From Sphingobium sp. EM0848 (lineage in GTDB: Bacteria > Pseudomonadota > Alphaproteobacteria > Sphingomonadales > Sphingomonadaceae), in contig NZ_JABXWB010000001.1 of NCBI RefSeq assembly GCF_013375555.1, forward strand, positions 930,001 through 994,000: DNA of 64,000 bases. The letters are read 5' to 3'. This document shows positions 23,974-33,167 of the stretch, piece after piece. The stretch's first letter is position 1; each line of letters begins with the position of its first letter. A program made the position numbers and the translations under genes. The notes beneath the pieces were generated by a model, which saw only the letters and a list, made by a program, of their open reading frames with translations, was not told where the DNA came from and made no database searches.

Positions 23974-25317
23974 ATGACTTTTGCCGATCTCGGCCTTTCC
24001 GACGAATTATTGAAGGCCGTAACCGAGGCCGGATATGACACGCCCACACCGATTCAGGCGCAGGCGATCCCGCCCGTGCTGATGATGAAGGATATCATCG
24101 GCATCGCCCAGACGGGGACCGGCAAGACCGCCAGCTTCGTCCTGCCGATGATCGACATTCTCGCCCATGGCCGTGCCCGCGCACTGATGCCGCGCTCGCT
24201 GATCCTGGAGCCGACGCGTGAACTGGCTGCGCAGGTCGCGGAGAATTTCGAGAAATACGGGAAATATCACAAGCTCTCCATGGCGCTGCTGATCGGCGGC
24301 GTGCAGATGGGGGATCAGGTAAAGGCGCTGGAAAAGGGCGTCGACGTGCTGATCGCGACGCCGGGGCGGCTGATGGACCTGTTCCAGCGGGGCAAGATCC
24401 TGCTCAACGGCTGCAACATGCTGGTGATCGACGAAGCCGACCGGATGCTCGATATGGGCTTTATCCCGGATATCGAGGAAATCTGCACCAAGCTGCCTGC
24501 CCAGCGGCAGACGCTGCTGTTTTCCGCGACCATGCCGCCGGTCATCAAGAAGCTGGCGGATCGCTTCCTTTCCAATCCCAAGTCGATCGAGGTGGCGCGG
24601 CCCGCCACCGCCTCGACCAATATCACCCAGCGGCTGGTGAAGGTCGATTCGCGCAAGAAGCGCGAGGCGTTGCGCGCGATGCTGGAGGCCGAGGACGTGC
24701 AGAGCGCGGTGATCTTCTGCAACCGCAAGACGACGGTGCGGGAACTCAACAAGAGCCTGCAACGGCACGGCTTCAAGTCGGGTGAGATCCACGGCGATAT
24801 CGACCAGTCGGCGCGCATTGCCGAGCTGGAGCGGTTCCGCACGGGGACCGTGAATATCCTCGTCGCGTCGGACGTGGCCGCGCGCGGGCTGGACATCAAG
24901 GGCGTCAGCCATGTGTTCAACTTCGACGCGCCCTGGCATCCGGACGATTATGTCCATCGCATCGGCCGTACCGGCCGCGCGGGGGCGAAGGGGGTCGCCT
25001 ATACGTTCGTCACGTCGGACGATGCAGAGGCGATCGACAATATCCAGAAGCTGATCAAGCAGAAGATCGATACGATCGACGCGCCGGTGGCGGTAGCCGA
25101 AAAGGTGGTGGAGGAACCGCGCAGGGCGGACAAGGACCGGCGGAAGGATCGCAAGGACGAACGCCGCAAGGATGACGGACGGCGCGCAGAACCCCGCCCG
25201 GCGCGTACCGAAGGCAATGGTGCCCGTCCGCGCCGTCCTGAGCCGGTGGATGACGGGCCGGACGACGGCTGGAACGGGCCGGTGCCGGAATTTCTGTCGG
25301 TGGGATTTGGGGCTTAG
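23974..25317 (+). CDS. DEAD-box ATP-dependent RNA helicase (RhlE-like)
   Basis: 447 aa. All DEAD-box motifs are present in order: the Q-motif (PTPIQAQAIP), AQTGTGKT, PTRELA, TPGR, DEAD, SAT, then helicase domain 2 with ARGLDI and HRIGRTGR. The tail after about residue 385 is an Arg/Lys/Asp-rich low-complexity extension (RRADKDRRKDRKDERR) expected to bind RNA. RhlE-type helicases remodel ribosomal precursors and mRNA. The start ATG has a weak ribosome binding site. It is monocistronic and convergent with radC, 39 bases apart. Confidence 0.94.
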   Translation: MTFADLGLSDELLKAVTEAGYDTPTPIQAQAIPPVLMMKDIIGIAQTGTGKTASFVLPMIDILAHGRARALMPRSLILEPTRELAAQVAENFEKYGKYHKLSMALLIGGVQMGDQVKALEKGVDVLIATPGRLMDLFQRGKILLNGCNMLVIDEADRMLDMGFIPDIEEICTKLPAQRQTLLFSATMPPVIKKLADRFLSNPKSIEVARPATASTNITQRLVKVDSRKKREALRAMLEAEDVQSAVIFCNRKTTVRELNKSLQRHGFKSGEIHGDIDQSARIAELERFRTGTVNILVASDVAARGLDIKGVSHVFNFDAPWHPDDYVHRIGRTGRAGAKGVAYTFVTSDDAEAIDNIQKLIKQKIDTIDAPVAVAEKVVEEPRRADKDRRKDRKDERRKDDGRRAEPRPARTEGNGARPRRPEPVDDGPDDGWNGPVPEFLSVGFGA

Positions 25318-25356
25318 GGAACTGGGGCGGTTTCAGGCGATCCACACGCCTCGCTC

Positions 25357-26052
25357 TTAAAGCAACCCCTTCGCGCGCAGGCTGCTATGCCCCTGCGATC
25401 CGATGATGATGTGATCGTGGACCGCGATATTAAGCCTTTTGCCGGCCTCCGCGATCTGGCGTGTGATCTCTATGTCCTGCCGGCTGGGTTCCGGCAATCC
25501 GCTGGGATGGTTGTGGACTAGGATCAACGCGGCTGAACCGAGGTCGATGGCCCGGCGGATAACCTCCCGCGTATAGATTGCCGCCTGATCGATCGAGCCA
25601 TCGCCCATATGTTCGTCGCGAATCAGCATGTTGCGGCTGTTGAGATGCAGAACCCGCACCCGTTCCACCGTCAGGAATGCCATGTCGGCACGCAGATAGT
25701 CGAGCAGGGCCTGCCAACTCGCCAGCACCGGCTTTTCGGCTACGTCATTGCGTAACATCCGCAGGGCGGTGGCCTGGACGATCTTGATTGCCGCGATGCT
25801 GGTGTCGCCCATGCCGGGTATGCGGGCGATGGCCTGCCAGTCCGCCGTCATCAGGCCCCCGATCCCGCCAAATTCACGCAACAGCGCCTTGGCCAGCGGC
25901 TTTGTGTCGCGACGGGGGATCGCCAGCGCCAACAGATATTCGATCAGTTCATGATCATGCAGCGCATCGCCGCCACTCTTCGCCAATTTCTGCCGCAGTC
26001 GGGCGCGATGCCCCACGCCATCATGCGCGGCCTTCAAATCCTTTTCCGGCAA
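25357..26052 (-). CDS. radC: RadC family JAMM-domain protein (TTG start)
   Basis: 231 aa; the start is TTG at 26052. The N-terminal helix-hairpin-helix UPF0758 domain (residues 10-95, including IPGMGDTSIAAIK) is followed by the JAB/MPN+ domain with HLNSRN, GSIDQAAIYTREVIRRA and the metal motif VHNHPSGLPEPSRQD (HxHx7D-like). Despite the name, a repair role is disputed; it is a conserved metalloprotease-like protein of unknown substrate. Downstream of the DEAD helicase on the opposite strand. Confidence 0.9.
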   Translation of the reverse strand: MPEKDLKAAHDGVGHRARLRQKLAKSGGDALHDHELIEYLLALAIPRRDTKPLAKALLREFGGIGGLMTADWQAIARIPGMGDTSIAAIKIVQATALRMLRNDVAEKPVLASWQALLDYLRADMAFLTVERVRVLHLNSRNMLIRDEHMGDGSIDQAAIYTREVIRRAIDLGSAALILVHNHPSGLPEPSRQDIEITRQIAEAGKRLNIAVHDHIIIGSQGHSSLRAKGLL

Positions 26053-26088
26053 TGTCTTATCCGTCCCCCGTTGACGGATCGGGATGCT

Positions 26089-26209
26089 AAAGCATTTTGA
26101 AGACGGCTGGAACAGCCGGTGGCTCGCAAAATGCGGTAAACAGGAAAAGCATTTTGAAGACGGCTGGAACAGCCGGCGGCTCGCAAAATGCGGCGAAAAG
26201 GGAAAAGCA
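26089..26209. repeat. REP-like tandem repeat of nested hairpins
   Basis: Two units of about 57 bp (26089-26145 and 26146-26203) in tandem plus the first bases of a third (26204-26209). Each unit is self-complementary at two levels: an outer pair GCATTTTG / CAAAATGC and an inner CGGCTG-GAA-CAGCCG hairpin. The two units differ at only a few positions. It sits in the gap between divergent radC and ydbH. It resembles REP/BIME palindromic repeats; genome-wide copy number would decide. Confidence 0.85.
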
Positions 26210-26332
26210 CGACTCGATCGTGCAATGCATCGTTGTGGATTCGCCGGGTAAGGATATTTAGAAGCAGTCAGACGTTGTTAAGGCGTTACGGACGTAAATT
26301 GCGCGTTTTCAAAGCCGGGGTTGGCCATAGGC

Positions 26333-29300
26333 ATGGAAGATGAAGGCGGCGAAAAGGAAATTCGCCGGGGCTGGCTGCGCTGGCTTGGGGTGGGGACGGG
26401 ATCGCTCGCGCTGATCCTAGCCGCGCTCTGGACCCAGCGTGCGCCCATCGCCGAAAATTTCATCAGCCGTGAACTCAACCGGCACGGGGTCGAAGGCAGC
26501 TATGACCTGAAGGAAATCGGCCTTCGCACTCAGCGGATTGAGAATATCGTGCTGGGCGATCCGGCCGATCCTGATCTGACGGCGCGCTGGGTGGAGGTCG
26601 ACATTGCCTTCACCGGCCTGACGCCGGGGGTCGCGGCAGTGCGGGCGGGCGGTGTCCGAATGCGCGGGTCGCTCCGCGGCGGCGTGCTGAAACTGGGCGA
26701 GATCGACAAATTTCGCGATTCGACCTCGACGGCGCCGTTCAGCCTGCCCGACATCCTGCTGGGGTTGAGCGACGCGCGATTGCGGCTGGAAACCGATGCT
26801 GGAACGGTGGGCATGCAGATTGACGGCCGGGGCAATCTGCATTCGGGCTTTCGCGGGAAGCTGGCGGCGGCGATGCCTGAAGCGGGGTTCGGCGGCTGCG
26901 GCCTTGCCAATCTGTCGGCGCTGTTGGACGTCGCCATGCGGGACGGGCGACCGCATCTGTCCGGACCGGTGCAAGGGGATGCCGTTGCCTGCCGCGATGC
27001 CGCCACCGCCATGGCAAAGCCTGCGGCGAATGTGGATATCTGGCTGGGCAAGGCGCTGGATCGCTGGAGCGGCCATGTCGATCTGACGGGCGAGGCGCTC
27101 AAGTCCAAGGGCATGGTGTTGGCGCACCCGTTTGGCCGTGTCGACTTCGACGGGACGGCGGCATCGACCGGGGGCAGGGCGCAGATCGGCGCGGCGGCGC
27201 TGTCGGCGGCAGGGACGCTGGCCGGAACCACCGAGATTCGGGGCGCCTGGCAAGTCGGCAAGGACGAGGCGCGGATGCAGGGGCGGCTTTCCGCACGGCA
27301 GATTCGCCTTGCCGGGCGCGATCCGCTGGCGGGGTTGCGCGAATCGGGGGCGGGAACGCCCGTTGAACCGCTCACGGTCCGATTGGCCGATGCCGTGCGG
27401 CGGGCGGGCGAGGATAATGTGTTGCAGACCAGTCTAGCCTTTGCCCAGCGGGGCGGAGGCGGCAGTCTGGTCCTCACCGGCACGCAATTTACGGCGCGCA
27501 GCGGGGCGAAGGCGGCGATTCCCGGCGATGGGCGAGTGACCATCGGCTGGCCGGGCAAGGGGCGGGCGGCGCTCGGCTGGGCGCTTGACGGTGCGCTCAC
27601 GACGGAAGGCGGCGGATTGCCCAAGGCAGCGCTGCGGCTGGCGCGGCGGGCTGGCGGCGGCTTTGGCGGACAGCTTTTCGTGGAACCCTATGCCGCCGGA
27701 CAGGCGAAGCTGTCGCTGGAGCCGGTGCGTTTCGTGGCGGAGCCGAAGGGTGATACGCGTTTCTCGACCGAAGTACGGCTGGATGGGCCGTTGCCGGGCG
27801 GGCGGCTGCGCGGACTGGTGGCTCCCGTTGAGGGGCAATTGAGCGCCGATGGCACGGTTGCGGTCAACCGGCGCTGTATGCCGGTTTCGCTGATCGAGGC
27901 CCGTTATGGCAGCTTTTCCGTTGGTCAGACCCGACAGATCCTGTGCCCCATTGGCGGCGGTGCGCTGTTCGCGGCCGGTCCCGATGGCGTGCGCGGCGGC
28001 GCGGAAATCCGCAAACTTGCCTTGGTCGGAAAGAGCGGTGACAGCCCGATGCGGCTTTCCGCCGATAGCGCACGCGTAGCGCTGGGACGGGAGGGCTTTG
28101 CGCTTTCCCATGTCGAGCTCAGCATCGGGGCGGAAGATGCGCCGGTCCGTCTGACCGCGGTGGCGCTGGATGGAAAGGCGGTAGGCAAGGGGCTGGGTGG
28201 CCGTCTGACCGGAGCGGGCGGGCGAATCGGCGCCGTGCCGCTGATTGTTGAAAATGGTGCGGGCGACTGGGGCTTCGCGGGTGGTGTGCTGAAGCTGGCG
28301 GCGGCGATGACGGTGCGCGATGCGCAGACGCCGGGACGGTTTGAGCCGCTGAAGGTGCCCGATTTCGCGCTGACCCTGAAGGACGACCGGATTGCTGCGA
28401 CGGGCGCTCTGCGGGTGCCGCGCAACGATGCCCTGGTGGCGAGAGCCGTGATCGAGCATGATCTCGGCAACGGACGGGGCAAGGCGGATCTGGCCGTTCC
28501 CGCCCTGGCCTTTGGTCCAGCGCTTCAGCCCGAGGAGGTGACGGGGTTGGCGCTCGGCGTCGTCGCCAATGTGCATGCGACCGTGAGTGGGGAGGGGCAT
28601 ATCCGTTGGGACGGCAATCATGTCACCAGCGACGGCCTGTTCCGCACCGACAACGCCAATCTGGCCGCCGCCTTCGGTCCGGTGGAGGGGCTGACGGGAG
28701 AATTGCGTTTCACCGATCTGCTCGGACTGGTCAGCGCGCCGGGGCAGGAAGTGCGAATCAGGTCGGTCAATCCGGGCGTTGAGGTTCGGGACGGCGTTGT
28801 GCGCTACCGGCTGGACGCGGGCCAGAAAGTGCGTGTCGAGGGCGGCGGCTGGCCCTTTTCGGGCGGGCAACTGGTGCTGTTGCCGACGACGATGGATTTT
28901 AGCGCCAATGTGGATCGTTACTTGACCTTTCGCGTCATTGGGCTGGATGCAGGCGCGTTCATCCAGGCGATGGACCTTAAAAATGTGTCCGCCACCGGCA
29001 CGTTCGACGGGATCATGCCTTTGATCTTCAATGCACAGGGCGGGCGCGTCGCGGGCGGCGTGCTGACCGCGCGGCAGCAGGGCATGCCGCCGCTGCTGAT
29101 GCCTGAAGGTGTTCTGCCGACGATTCCGTGCGACCCCACGCGCCAGTCGGGCACCTTGTCCTATGTTGGGCCGGTTTCGAACGAGCAACTGGGCGCCATG
29201 GGACGGCTGGCCTTCGATGCGCTCAAGAATCTCCAGTATAAATGCCTCACCATATTGATGGACGGCGCGCTGGACGGCGAAATGGTGACGAATGTCGTGT

Positions 29301-29554
29301 TCAACGGCGTCAATCGCGGGCAGATCGGCGGGGCGCCGGCGGGGCTGGCGCGCAATTTCACGGGCCTGCCCTTCATCTTTAACGTCCGGATCGCGGCGCC
29401 CTTCCGGGGGCTTCTTGGGACCGCGCAATCCTTCATCGACCCTTCAACGCTCATACAAAACAGCCTGGGTGATCAGATGCAGGAGAAGATTCGGGCAGGG
29501 GTTGCAGTTCAGCCTGCCGAAAGCGACACTGTGCGAAACAGGGAGCAGAAATGA
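26333..29554 (+). CDS. ydbH: YdbH family AsmA-like inter-membrane lipid transport protein
   Basis: 1073 aa from ATG 26333 (TTG 26321 is the alternative). One N-terminal membrane helix (about 18-40) anchors a long periplasmic beta-rich domain, as in YdbH, TamB and AsmA-like bridge proteins. Recognisable C-terminal YdbH segments are FDGIMPLIFNAQGGRVAGGV, YVGPVSNEQLGAMG and MDGALDGEMVTNVVFNG. In E. coli YdbH, with YhdP and TamB, supports phospholipid movement between membranes, and YnbE completes the bridge at the outer membrane. The next two genes encode YnbE and YdbL with ATGA overlaps, confirming the assignment. Confidence 0.88.
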   Translation: MEDEGGEKEIRRGWLRWLGVGTGSLALILAALWTQRAPIAENFISRELNRHGVEGSYDLKEIGLRTQRIENIVLGDPADPDLTARWVEVDIAFTGLTPGVAAVRAGGVRMRGSLRGGVLKLGEIDKFRDSTSTAPFSLPDILLGLSDARLRLETDAGTVGMQIDGRGNLHSGFRGKLAAAMPEAGFGGCGLANLSALLDVAMRDGRPHLSGPVQGDAVACRDAATAMAKPAANVDIWLGKALDRWSGHVDLTGEALKSKGMVLAHPFGRVDFDGTAASTGGRAQIGAAALSAAGTLAGTTEIRGAWQVGKDEARMQGRLSARQIRLAGRDPLAGLRESGAGTPVEPLTVRLADAVRRAGEDNVLQTSLAFAQRGGGGSLVLTGTQFTARSGAKAAIPGDGRVTIGWPGKGRAALGWALDGALTTEGGGLPKAALRLARRAGGGFGGQLFVEPYAAGQAKLSLEPVRFVAEPKGDTRFSTEVRLDGPLPGGRLRGLVAPVEGQLSADGTVAVNRRCMPVSLIEARYGSFSVGQTRQILCPIGGGALFAAGPDGVRGGAEIRKLALVGKSGDSPMRLSADSARVALGREGFALSHVELSIGAEDAPVRLTAVALDGKAVGKGLGGRLTGAGGRIGAVPLIVENGAGDWGFAGGVLKLAAAMTVRDAQTPGRFEPLKVPDFALTLKDDRIAATGALRVPRNDALVARAVIEHDLGNGRGKADLAVPALAFGPALQPEEVTGLALGVVANVHATVSGEGHIRWDGNHVTSDGLFRTDNANLAAAFGPVEGLTGELRFTDLLGLVSAPGQEVRIRSVNPGVEVRDGVVRYRLDAGQKVRVEGGGWPFSGGQLVLLPTTMDFSANVDRYLTFRVIGLDAGAFIQAMDLKNVSATGTFDGIMPLIFNAQGGRVAGGVLTARQQGMPPLLMPEGVLPTIPCDPTRQSGTLSYVGPVSNEQLGAMGRLAFDALKNLQYKCLTILMDGALDGEMVTNVVFNGVNRGQIGGAPAGLARNFTGLPFIFNVRIAAPFRGLLGTAQSFIDPSTLIQNSLGDQMQEKIRAGVAVQPAESDTVRNREQK

Positions 29555-29739
29555 AGAAGCGAACGATCATGATGGCGGGTTTCGCCGGTTTGGCCCTGGG
29601 GGGCTGTATTCAGGTGAAGGCCCCGGACAAGCCGATCGAAATCAACCTCAACGTCAAGGTGCAGCAGGAAGTCGTTGTCAAACTGCAACGCGATGCGCAG
29701 GATTTGATCCAGAATAACCCGGAGTTGTTCCCGCAATGA
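29551..29739 (+). CDS. ynbE: YnbE family lipoprotein
   Basis: 62 aa with lipobox LGGC (Cys about 19). The mature part IEINLNVKVQQEVVVKLQ is typical of YnbE, which stacks by beta-strand augmentation on YdbH at the outer membrane. The start overlaps the ydbH stop by 4 bases and GGGAGCAG lies just upstream. Confidence 0.9.
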   Translation: MKKRTIMMAGFAGLALGGCIQVKAPDKPIEINLNVKVQQEVVVKLQRDAQDLIQNNPELFPQ

Positions 29740-30137
29740 CACGCAAGTTTTTGATGATTGCCGCCACTGCTGCGGTTGCGCTGGCGACGGGGCTGGCCAT
29801 GACGTCTCCTGCCCGTGCGCAATCCGGCGCCGTGGTCGCCGCGATGGGCGCAGGCGCCGTGGGCGAGCAGGCCGACGGCTATCTGGGCATCGCCGGGTCT
29901 GTAAGTGACGCCGTCCGGTCCGAGGTCGAATCGATCAACATCAAACGGCGCGCAGCCTATACGGACCTTGCCGGCAAGCGCGGCGTGACGGTGCAGGATG
30001 TCGCCGCATCCATCGGATGCCAGACGCTGACCAGCCGCGTGAAGCAGGGGCAGGTCTACCGTATCGGCGCCGGTGCGTGGCAGACCAAGGGCGCCGGGCC
30101 GATCGCCCTGCCATCCTATTGCGCGACGGCCGGGTGA
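29736..30137 (+). CDS. ydbL: YdbL family (DUF1318) periplasmic protein
   Basis: 133 aa, with a signal peptide ending SPARAQ at about residue 29. The body has GEQADGYLGIAG and VESINIKRRAAYTDLA, typical of DUF1318/YdbL, which in E. coli assists assembly of the YdbH-YnbE bridge. A Cys pair (IGCQTL and PSYCATAG) could form a disulfide. It overlaps ynbE by 4 bases and is the last gene of the trio. Confidence 0.9.
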   Translation: MTRKFLMIAATAAVALATGLAMTSPARAQSGAVVAAMGAGAVGEQADGYLGIAGSVSDAVRSEVESINIKRRAAYTDLAGKRGVTVQDVAASIGCQTLTSRVKQGQVYRIGAGAWQTKGAGPIALPSYCATAG

Positions 30138-30303
30138 TTTCCGCCTTGCTGGTGGACTTTTGACCCAGCTTCGTTCGGACAGGAAATTCTCCTGTCCAAC
30201 GACGGTTGACACTCCCGAAAGCCCTTTCTAAACGGGCCGCGCCTTGACGGGTGCAGCCGCAACCGCCATGCCGCCTGAGCCCTTATACTAAGGAGGATGG
30301 TCG

Positions 30304-30627
30304 ATGGCAGCGGATGCACCGGGGCAGGACCCGGCGGGGGAAGATGCGCGGATCGCTTCTTTGGAGGAGCGGATTGCGCAGGCCGAACACGTCGAACGGG
30401 TCAGACAGGGGACCAAGGAGCAGCAGGCGGACGATGGGTCGCGCCTCGGCAACAGGGTTCTCGCTGAGCTGATCGGGGGTCTTGTTGGCGGTGCCTTGAT
30501 CGGCTGGGTTTTGGACCGGCTGCTTGGGACATCCCCATGGCTCCTGCTTGCATTCCTCGGTCTTGGGATCGTGGCGGCTTTCAGGAACATCATCAGGTTG
30601 ACGACGACGAAGCGTCCCGACGAATAG
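30304..30627 (+). CDS. atpI: ATP synthase accessory protein AtpI/AtpZ
   Basis: 107 aa with AAGGAGG upstream. The N-terminus is acidic and helical; two membrane helices follow (AELIGGLVGGALIGWVLD and WLLLAFLGLGIVAAFRNI), matching the small AtpI/AtpZ family that assists c-ring assembly or Mg/Ca transport. First gene of the F0 operon, 48 bases before atpB. Confidence 0.88.
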   Translation: MAADAPGQDPAGEDARIASLEERIAQAEHVERVRQGTKEQQADDGSRLGNRVLAELIGGLVGGALIGWVLDRLLGTSPWLLLAFLGLGIVAAFRNIIRLTTTKRPDE

Positions 30628-30675
30628 GGACGCTTTTGTCATAGTCTAAAGGCAAAGACGTTACAGGGGTCCAGC

Positions 30676-31461
30676 GTGGCACAATCCGGCAAAATCGATC
30701 CGATGCATCAGTTTGCGATCGAACCGCTGTTCGGTACGGATCATCTGTCGCTCGGCGGTTTCAACATCGCCTTCACCAACAGCGCGCTCTATATGGTGGC
30801 TGCTGCTGTGGTGCTGTGGATCTTTGTCGTCGGCGGCATGAAGCGTGAACTGGTCCCCGGCCGCTGGCAGATGGCGGTCGAATATATGACCGGCTTCATC
30901 AAGAGCCTGCTGATCGCCAATGTGGGTGAGGGCGGCAAGAAGTACATTCCCTATGTCTTCTCGCTGTTCATGTTCATCCTGCTGGCGAACCTGCTCGGCC
31001 TGTTGCCGCTGGGGTTGTTCGGCCTGCATCCCTTCACCTTCACCAGTCATTTCACCGCGACCGGCGTGCTCGCGATCATGAGCTTCTCGATCGTGCTGGC
31101 GGTGGGCTTTTACAAGCATGGCCTCCACTTTTTCTCGCTGTTCGTGCCGCATGGCACTCCGGCGCTGATGGTGGTGCCGCTCTTCTTCATCGAACTCGTC
31201 TCCTTCATGGTGCGTCCGTTCAGCCTTGGCCTGCGACTGTTCGTCGCGATGACCGCTGGCCACGTGCTGCTGAAGGTGCTCGCCGGGTTCGTCATCAACA
31301 GCGCCAATGCCAGCCCCGCGCTGGGCTTCACGGTCGGCACCGCCAGCTTCATCCTGATGATCGGCATCAGTGCGCTGGAAGTTCTGGTGGCCGTGATCCA
31401 GGCCTATGTGTTCGCGCTGTTGACCTCGGTCTACATCAACGACGCCGAGAACCTGCACTAA
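30676..31461 (+). CDS. atpB: F0F1 ATP synthase subunit a (GTG start)
   Basis: 261 aa, starting GTG 30676. Five to six membrane helices; the last ones carry the essential Arg in RPFSLGLRLFVAMTAGH and the terminal AYVFALLTSVYINDA typical of subunit a. It forms the proton half-channels against the c-ring. Part of the F0 operon (atpI-B-E-F'-F), separate from the F1 genes as in other Alphaproteobacteria. Confidence 0.97.
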   Translation: MAQSGKIDPMHQFAIEPLFGTDHLSLGGFNIAFTNSALYMVAAAVVLWIFVVGGMKRELVPGRWQMAVEYMTGFIKSLLIANVGEGGKKYIPYVFSLFMFILLANLLGLLPLGLFGLHPFTFTSHFTATGVLAIMSFSIVLAVGFYKHGLHFFSLFVPHGTPALMVVPLFFIELVSFMVRPFSLGLRLFVAMTAGHVLLKVLAGFVINSANASPALGFTVGTASFILMIGISALEVLVAVIQAYVFALLTSVYINDAENLH

Positions 31462-31512
31462 GATTATTTCACCCAACGTTTTGACTTGAGTTTGGAAAAG
31501 GGAGTTTACGAC

Positions 31513-31740
31513 ATGGACGCAGAAGCCGCAAAGCTGCTCGGTGCTGGCCTGGCCGCGATCGGTGCGGGCATTGCCGCCCTCGGTGTGGGCAACGTCTTCA
31601 GTTCGTTCCTCGAAGGCGCGCTGCGCAACCCCGGCGCTGCCGACGGCCAGCAGGGCCGTCTGTTCATCGGTTTCGCTGCTGCGGAACTTCTGGGTCTGCT
31701 GGCGTTCGTTATCGCCATGATCCTGGTGTTCGTGGCCTAA
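31513..31740 (+). CDS. atpE: F0F1 ATP synthase subunit c
   Basis: 75 aa from ATG 31513 (AAAAGGGA upstream; the in-frame start at 31486 is 5' leader). Two helices: a Gly-rich AIGAGIAALGVG and FAAAELLGLLAFVIAMILV, with proton-binding Glu58. The polar loop is RNPGAADGQQG. No sodium-binding signature is evident, so it is a proton ring. Confidence 0.97.
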   Translation: MDAEAAKLLGAGLAAIGAGIAALGVGNVFSSFLEGALRNPGAADGQQGRLFIGFAAAELLGLLAFVIAMILVFVA

Positions 31741-31751
31741 TAACCGCTTGG

Positions 31752-31787
31752 GGTGGGCGGGGCGTCCCGGTGATGCCCGTGCCCACC
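31752..31787 (+). promoter_or_regulatory. Intercistronic hairpin after atpE
   Basis: GGTGGGC (31752-31758) pairs with GCCCACC (31781-31787) around a 22-base GC-rich loop. It sits between atpE and atpF'. With no T-tract it is more likely an mRNA-stabilising hairpin supporting high c-subunit dosage than a terminator; this role is inference. Confidence 0.35.
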
Positions 31788-31826
31788 TCCTGATTGACCG
31801 CGCCCCGATCGGACGGATCCCATAAA

Positions 31827-32321
31827 ATGCCTCAAATCGCGCAAATTGCCGAAACCTATTCATCGCAGATCTTTTGGCTGTTGGTGACCTTCGGCTTCGT
31901 TTTCTTCGTCATCGGCCTGGGTATGGTGCCCAAGGTGCAGGCGACGGCCGATGCGCGCGACGCGAAGATCAGTGGTGATCTGGATGCGGCTAAGGCCGCT
32001 TTCGCTCGCGCCGATGAAGCTGAAGCGGACTATCGCGTTCGCGATGCCGAAAGCCGTGCCGTCGCCCAGGCGACGCTGGCCAAGGCGAAGTCCGAGGCCG
32101 CCAAGGCGTCTGAAGCCAAGCTGGCCGCAGCCGACGCGGATATTGCGAGCCAGATCGGCGCTGCCGAGGCCCGCATCAAGGCTGCGTCCAACGCAGCCAT
32201 GGCAGAGATTGAAACCGTCGCCGCTGACGCAGCGCGCGACATGGTGGCTCGCATTTCCGGCGTGGACGCGTCGGACGAAGCGGCCCGCAACGCAGTAAAG
32301 GCGGCACTGGCCCATGGCTGA
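31827..32321 (+). CDS. atpF': F0F1 ATP synthase subunit b' (AtpG/AtpF2)
   Basis: 164 aa from ATG 31827. One N-terminal membrane helix (FWLLVTFGFVFFVIGLGMVP) is followed by a long Ala/Glu/Lys-rich helix forming the peripheral stalk with subunit b. Alphaproteobacteria carry both b' and b, and the second copy follows with an 8-base overlap. Confidence 0.93.
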   Translation: MPQIAQIAETYSSQIFWLLVTFGFVFFVIGLGMVPKVQATADARDAKISGDLDAAKAAFARADEAEADYRVRDAESRAVAQATLAKAKSEAAKASEAKLAAADADIASQIGAAEARIKAASNAAMAEIETVAADAARDMVARISGVDASDEAARNAVKAALAHG

Positions 32322-32928
32322 GGCAGCAGAACAGCACAGCGAGGCGGAAGTCCCGCACATGAATCAGGCGATCCATAGCGAAGGCATGGAGCCGGTTGGC
32401 ACCGTCGCCCACGAGGGCGTTGCCCCGCACAGCGACCCGAAGGCAGTCGGCATGGATGCCACTGCCTGGGTCAGCCTGGCGATGGCGGTGTTCATCGGAA
32501 TCCTGCTTTTCAAGAAGGTGCCTGGCCTGATTGGCGGTGCGCTGGATGGACGGATCGCGCAGATCAAGACGCAGTTGGAGGAAGCCTCCAAGCTGCGGGC
32601 CGAAGCCGAAGCGCTGAAGGCGGAATATGAAGCGAAGCTGGCGGCTGCCGCCGGCGAAGCGGAAGCGATGCGCAAGTCGGCGGAGCATGAAGCCGAAACC
32701 TTGCTTGACGATGCCAAGGCCAATGCGGTGGCGCTCGTCGCCCGCCGTCAGAAAATGGCCGAGGATAAGATCGGCGCCGCCGAACGGGCCGCTGTCGCGG
32801 ATATCCGCAACAAGGCGGTGACGGCTGCGACCAATGCTGCGGCGACCTTGATCGCACAGGGCCATGATCCCAAGGCTGACAAGCTACTCGTCGACGATGC
32901 GATCAAGGGTCTCGGCCCGAGCGCCTGA
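32314..32928 (+). CDS. atpF: F0F1 ATP synthase subunit b
   Basis: 204 aa. A 45-residue His/Glu-rich cytoplasmic N-terminal extension precedes the single membrane helix (WVSLAMAVFIGILLF), followed by a coiled-coil (TQLEEASKLRAEAEALKAEY). It pairs with b' in the stator. The extension is longer than in E. coli but common in sphingomonads. Last gene of the F0 operon, followed by a terminator. Confidence 0.93.
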   Translation: MAEAAEQHSEAEVPHMNQAIHSEGMEPVGTVAHEGVAPHSDPKAVGMDATAWVSLAMAVFIGILLFKKVPGLIGGALDGRIAQIKTQLEEASKLRAEAEALKAEYEAKLAAAAGEAEAMRKSAEHEAETLLDDAKANAVALVARRQKMAEDKIGAAERAAVADIRNKAVTAATNAAATLIAQGHDPKADKLLVDDAIKGLGPSA

Positions 32929-32962
32929 GGCGATCTGGATATGTCGATCTGGATATAATGAC

Positions 32963-33001
32963 AAAAAAAGGCCGGTGCGGGTTTCGCGCTGGCCTTTTTT
33001 G
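32963..33001 (+). terminator. Rho-independent terminator of the F0 operon
   Basis: The stem AGGCCGGTGCG / CGCGCTGGCCT (one mismatch, one wobble), with the GGTTT loop region, is preceded by A7 and followed by T7, so it may work in both directions. Confidence 0.88.
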
Positions 33002-33167
33002 TTATGCGGGTCGTGTGAAGCGAGGAGGGGAGTTGCGGACAGCTTCTCCTTGATGAGTGAAGCGCAGTGGGGTGAGATGGCTGACCTCACGCATTGCTTC
33101 TCCGCCGATGTCCGTTCCTTGGGTCAATGCCCATTGCGATCACGGCAGACGCCGCTATCTCTTCCGC

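Noticed and set aside
26089..26209. CRISPR array
   Set aside because: Units abut with a period of 57 bp and no unique spacers; each is self-complementary, which fits REP-like repeats instead.
27434..29428. 664-codon minus-strand ORF opposite ydbH
   Set aside because: Antisense shadow; YdbH with YnbE and YdbL downstream is coherent.
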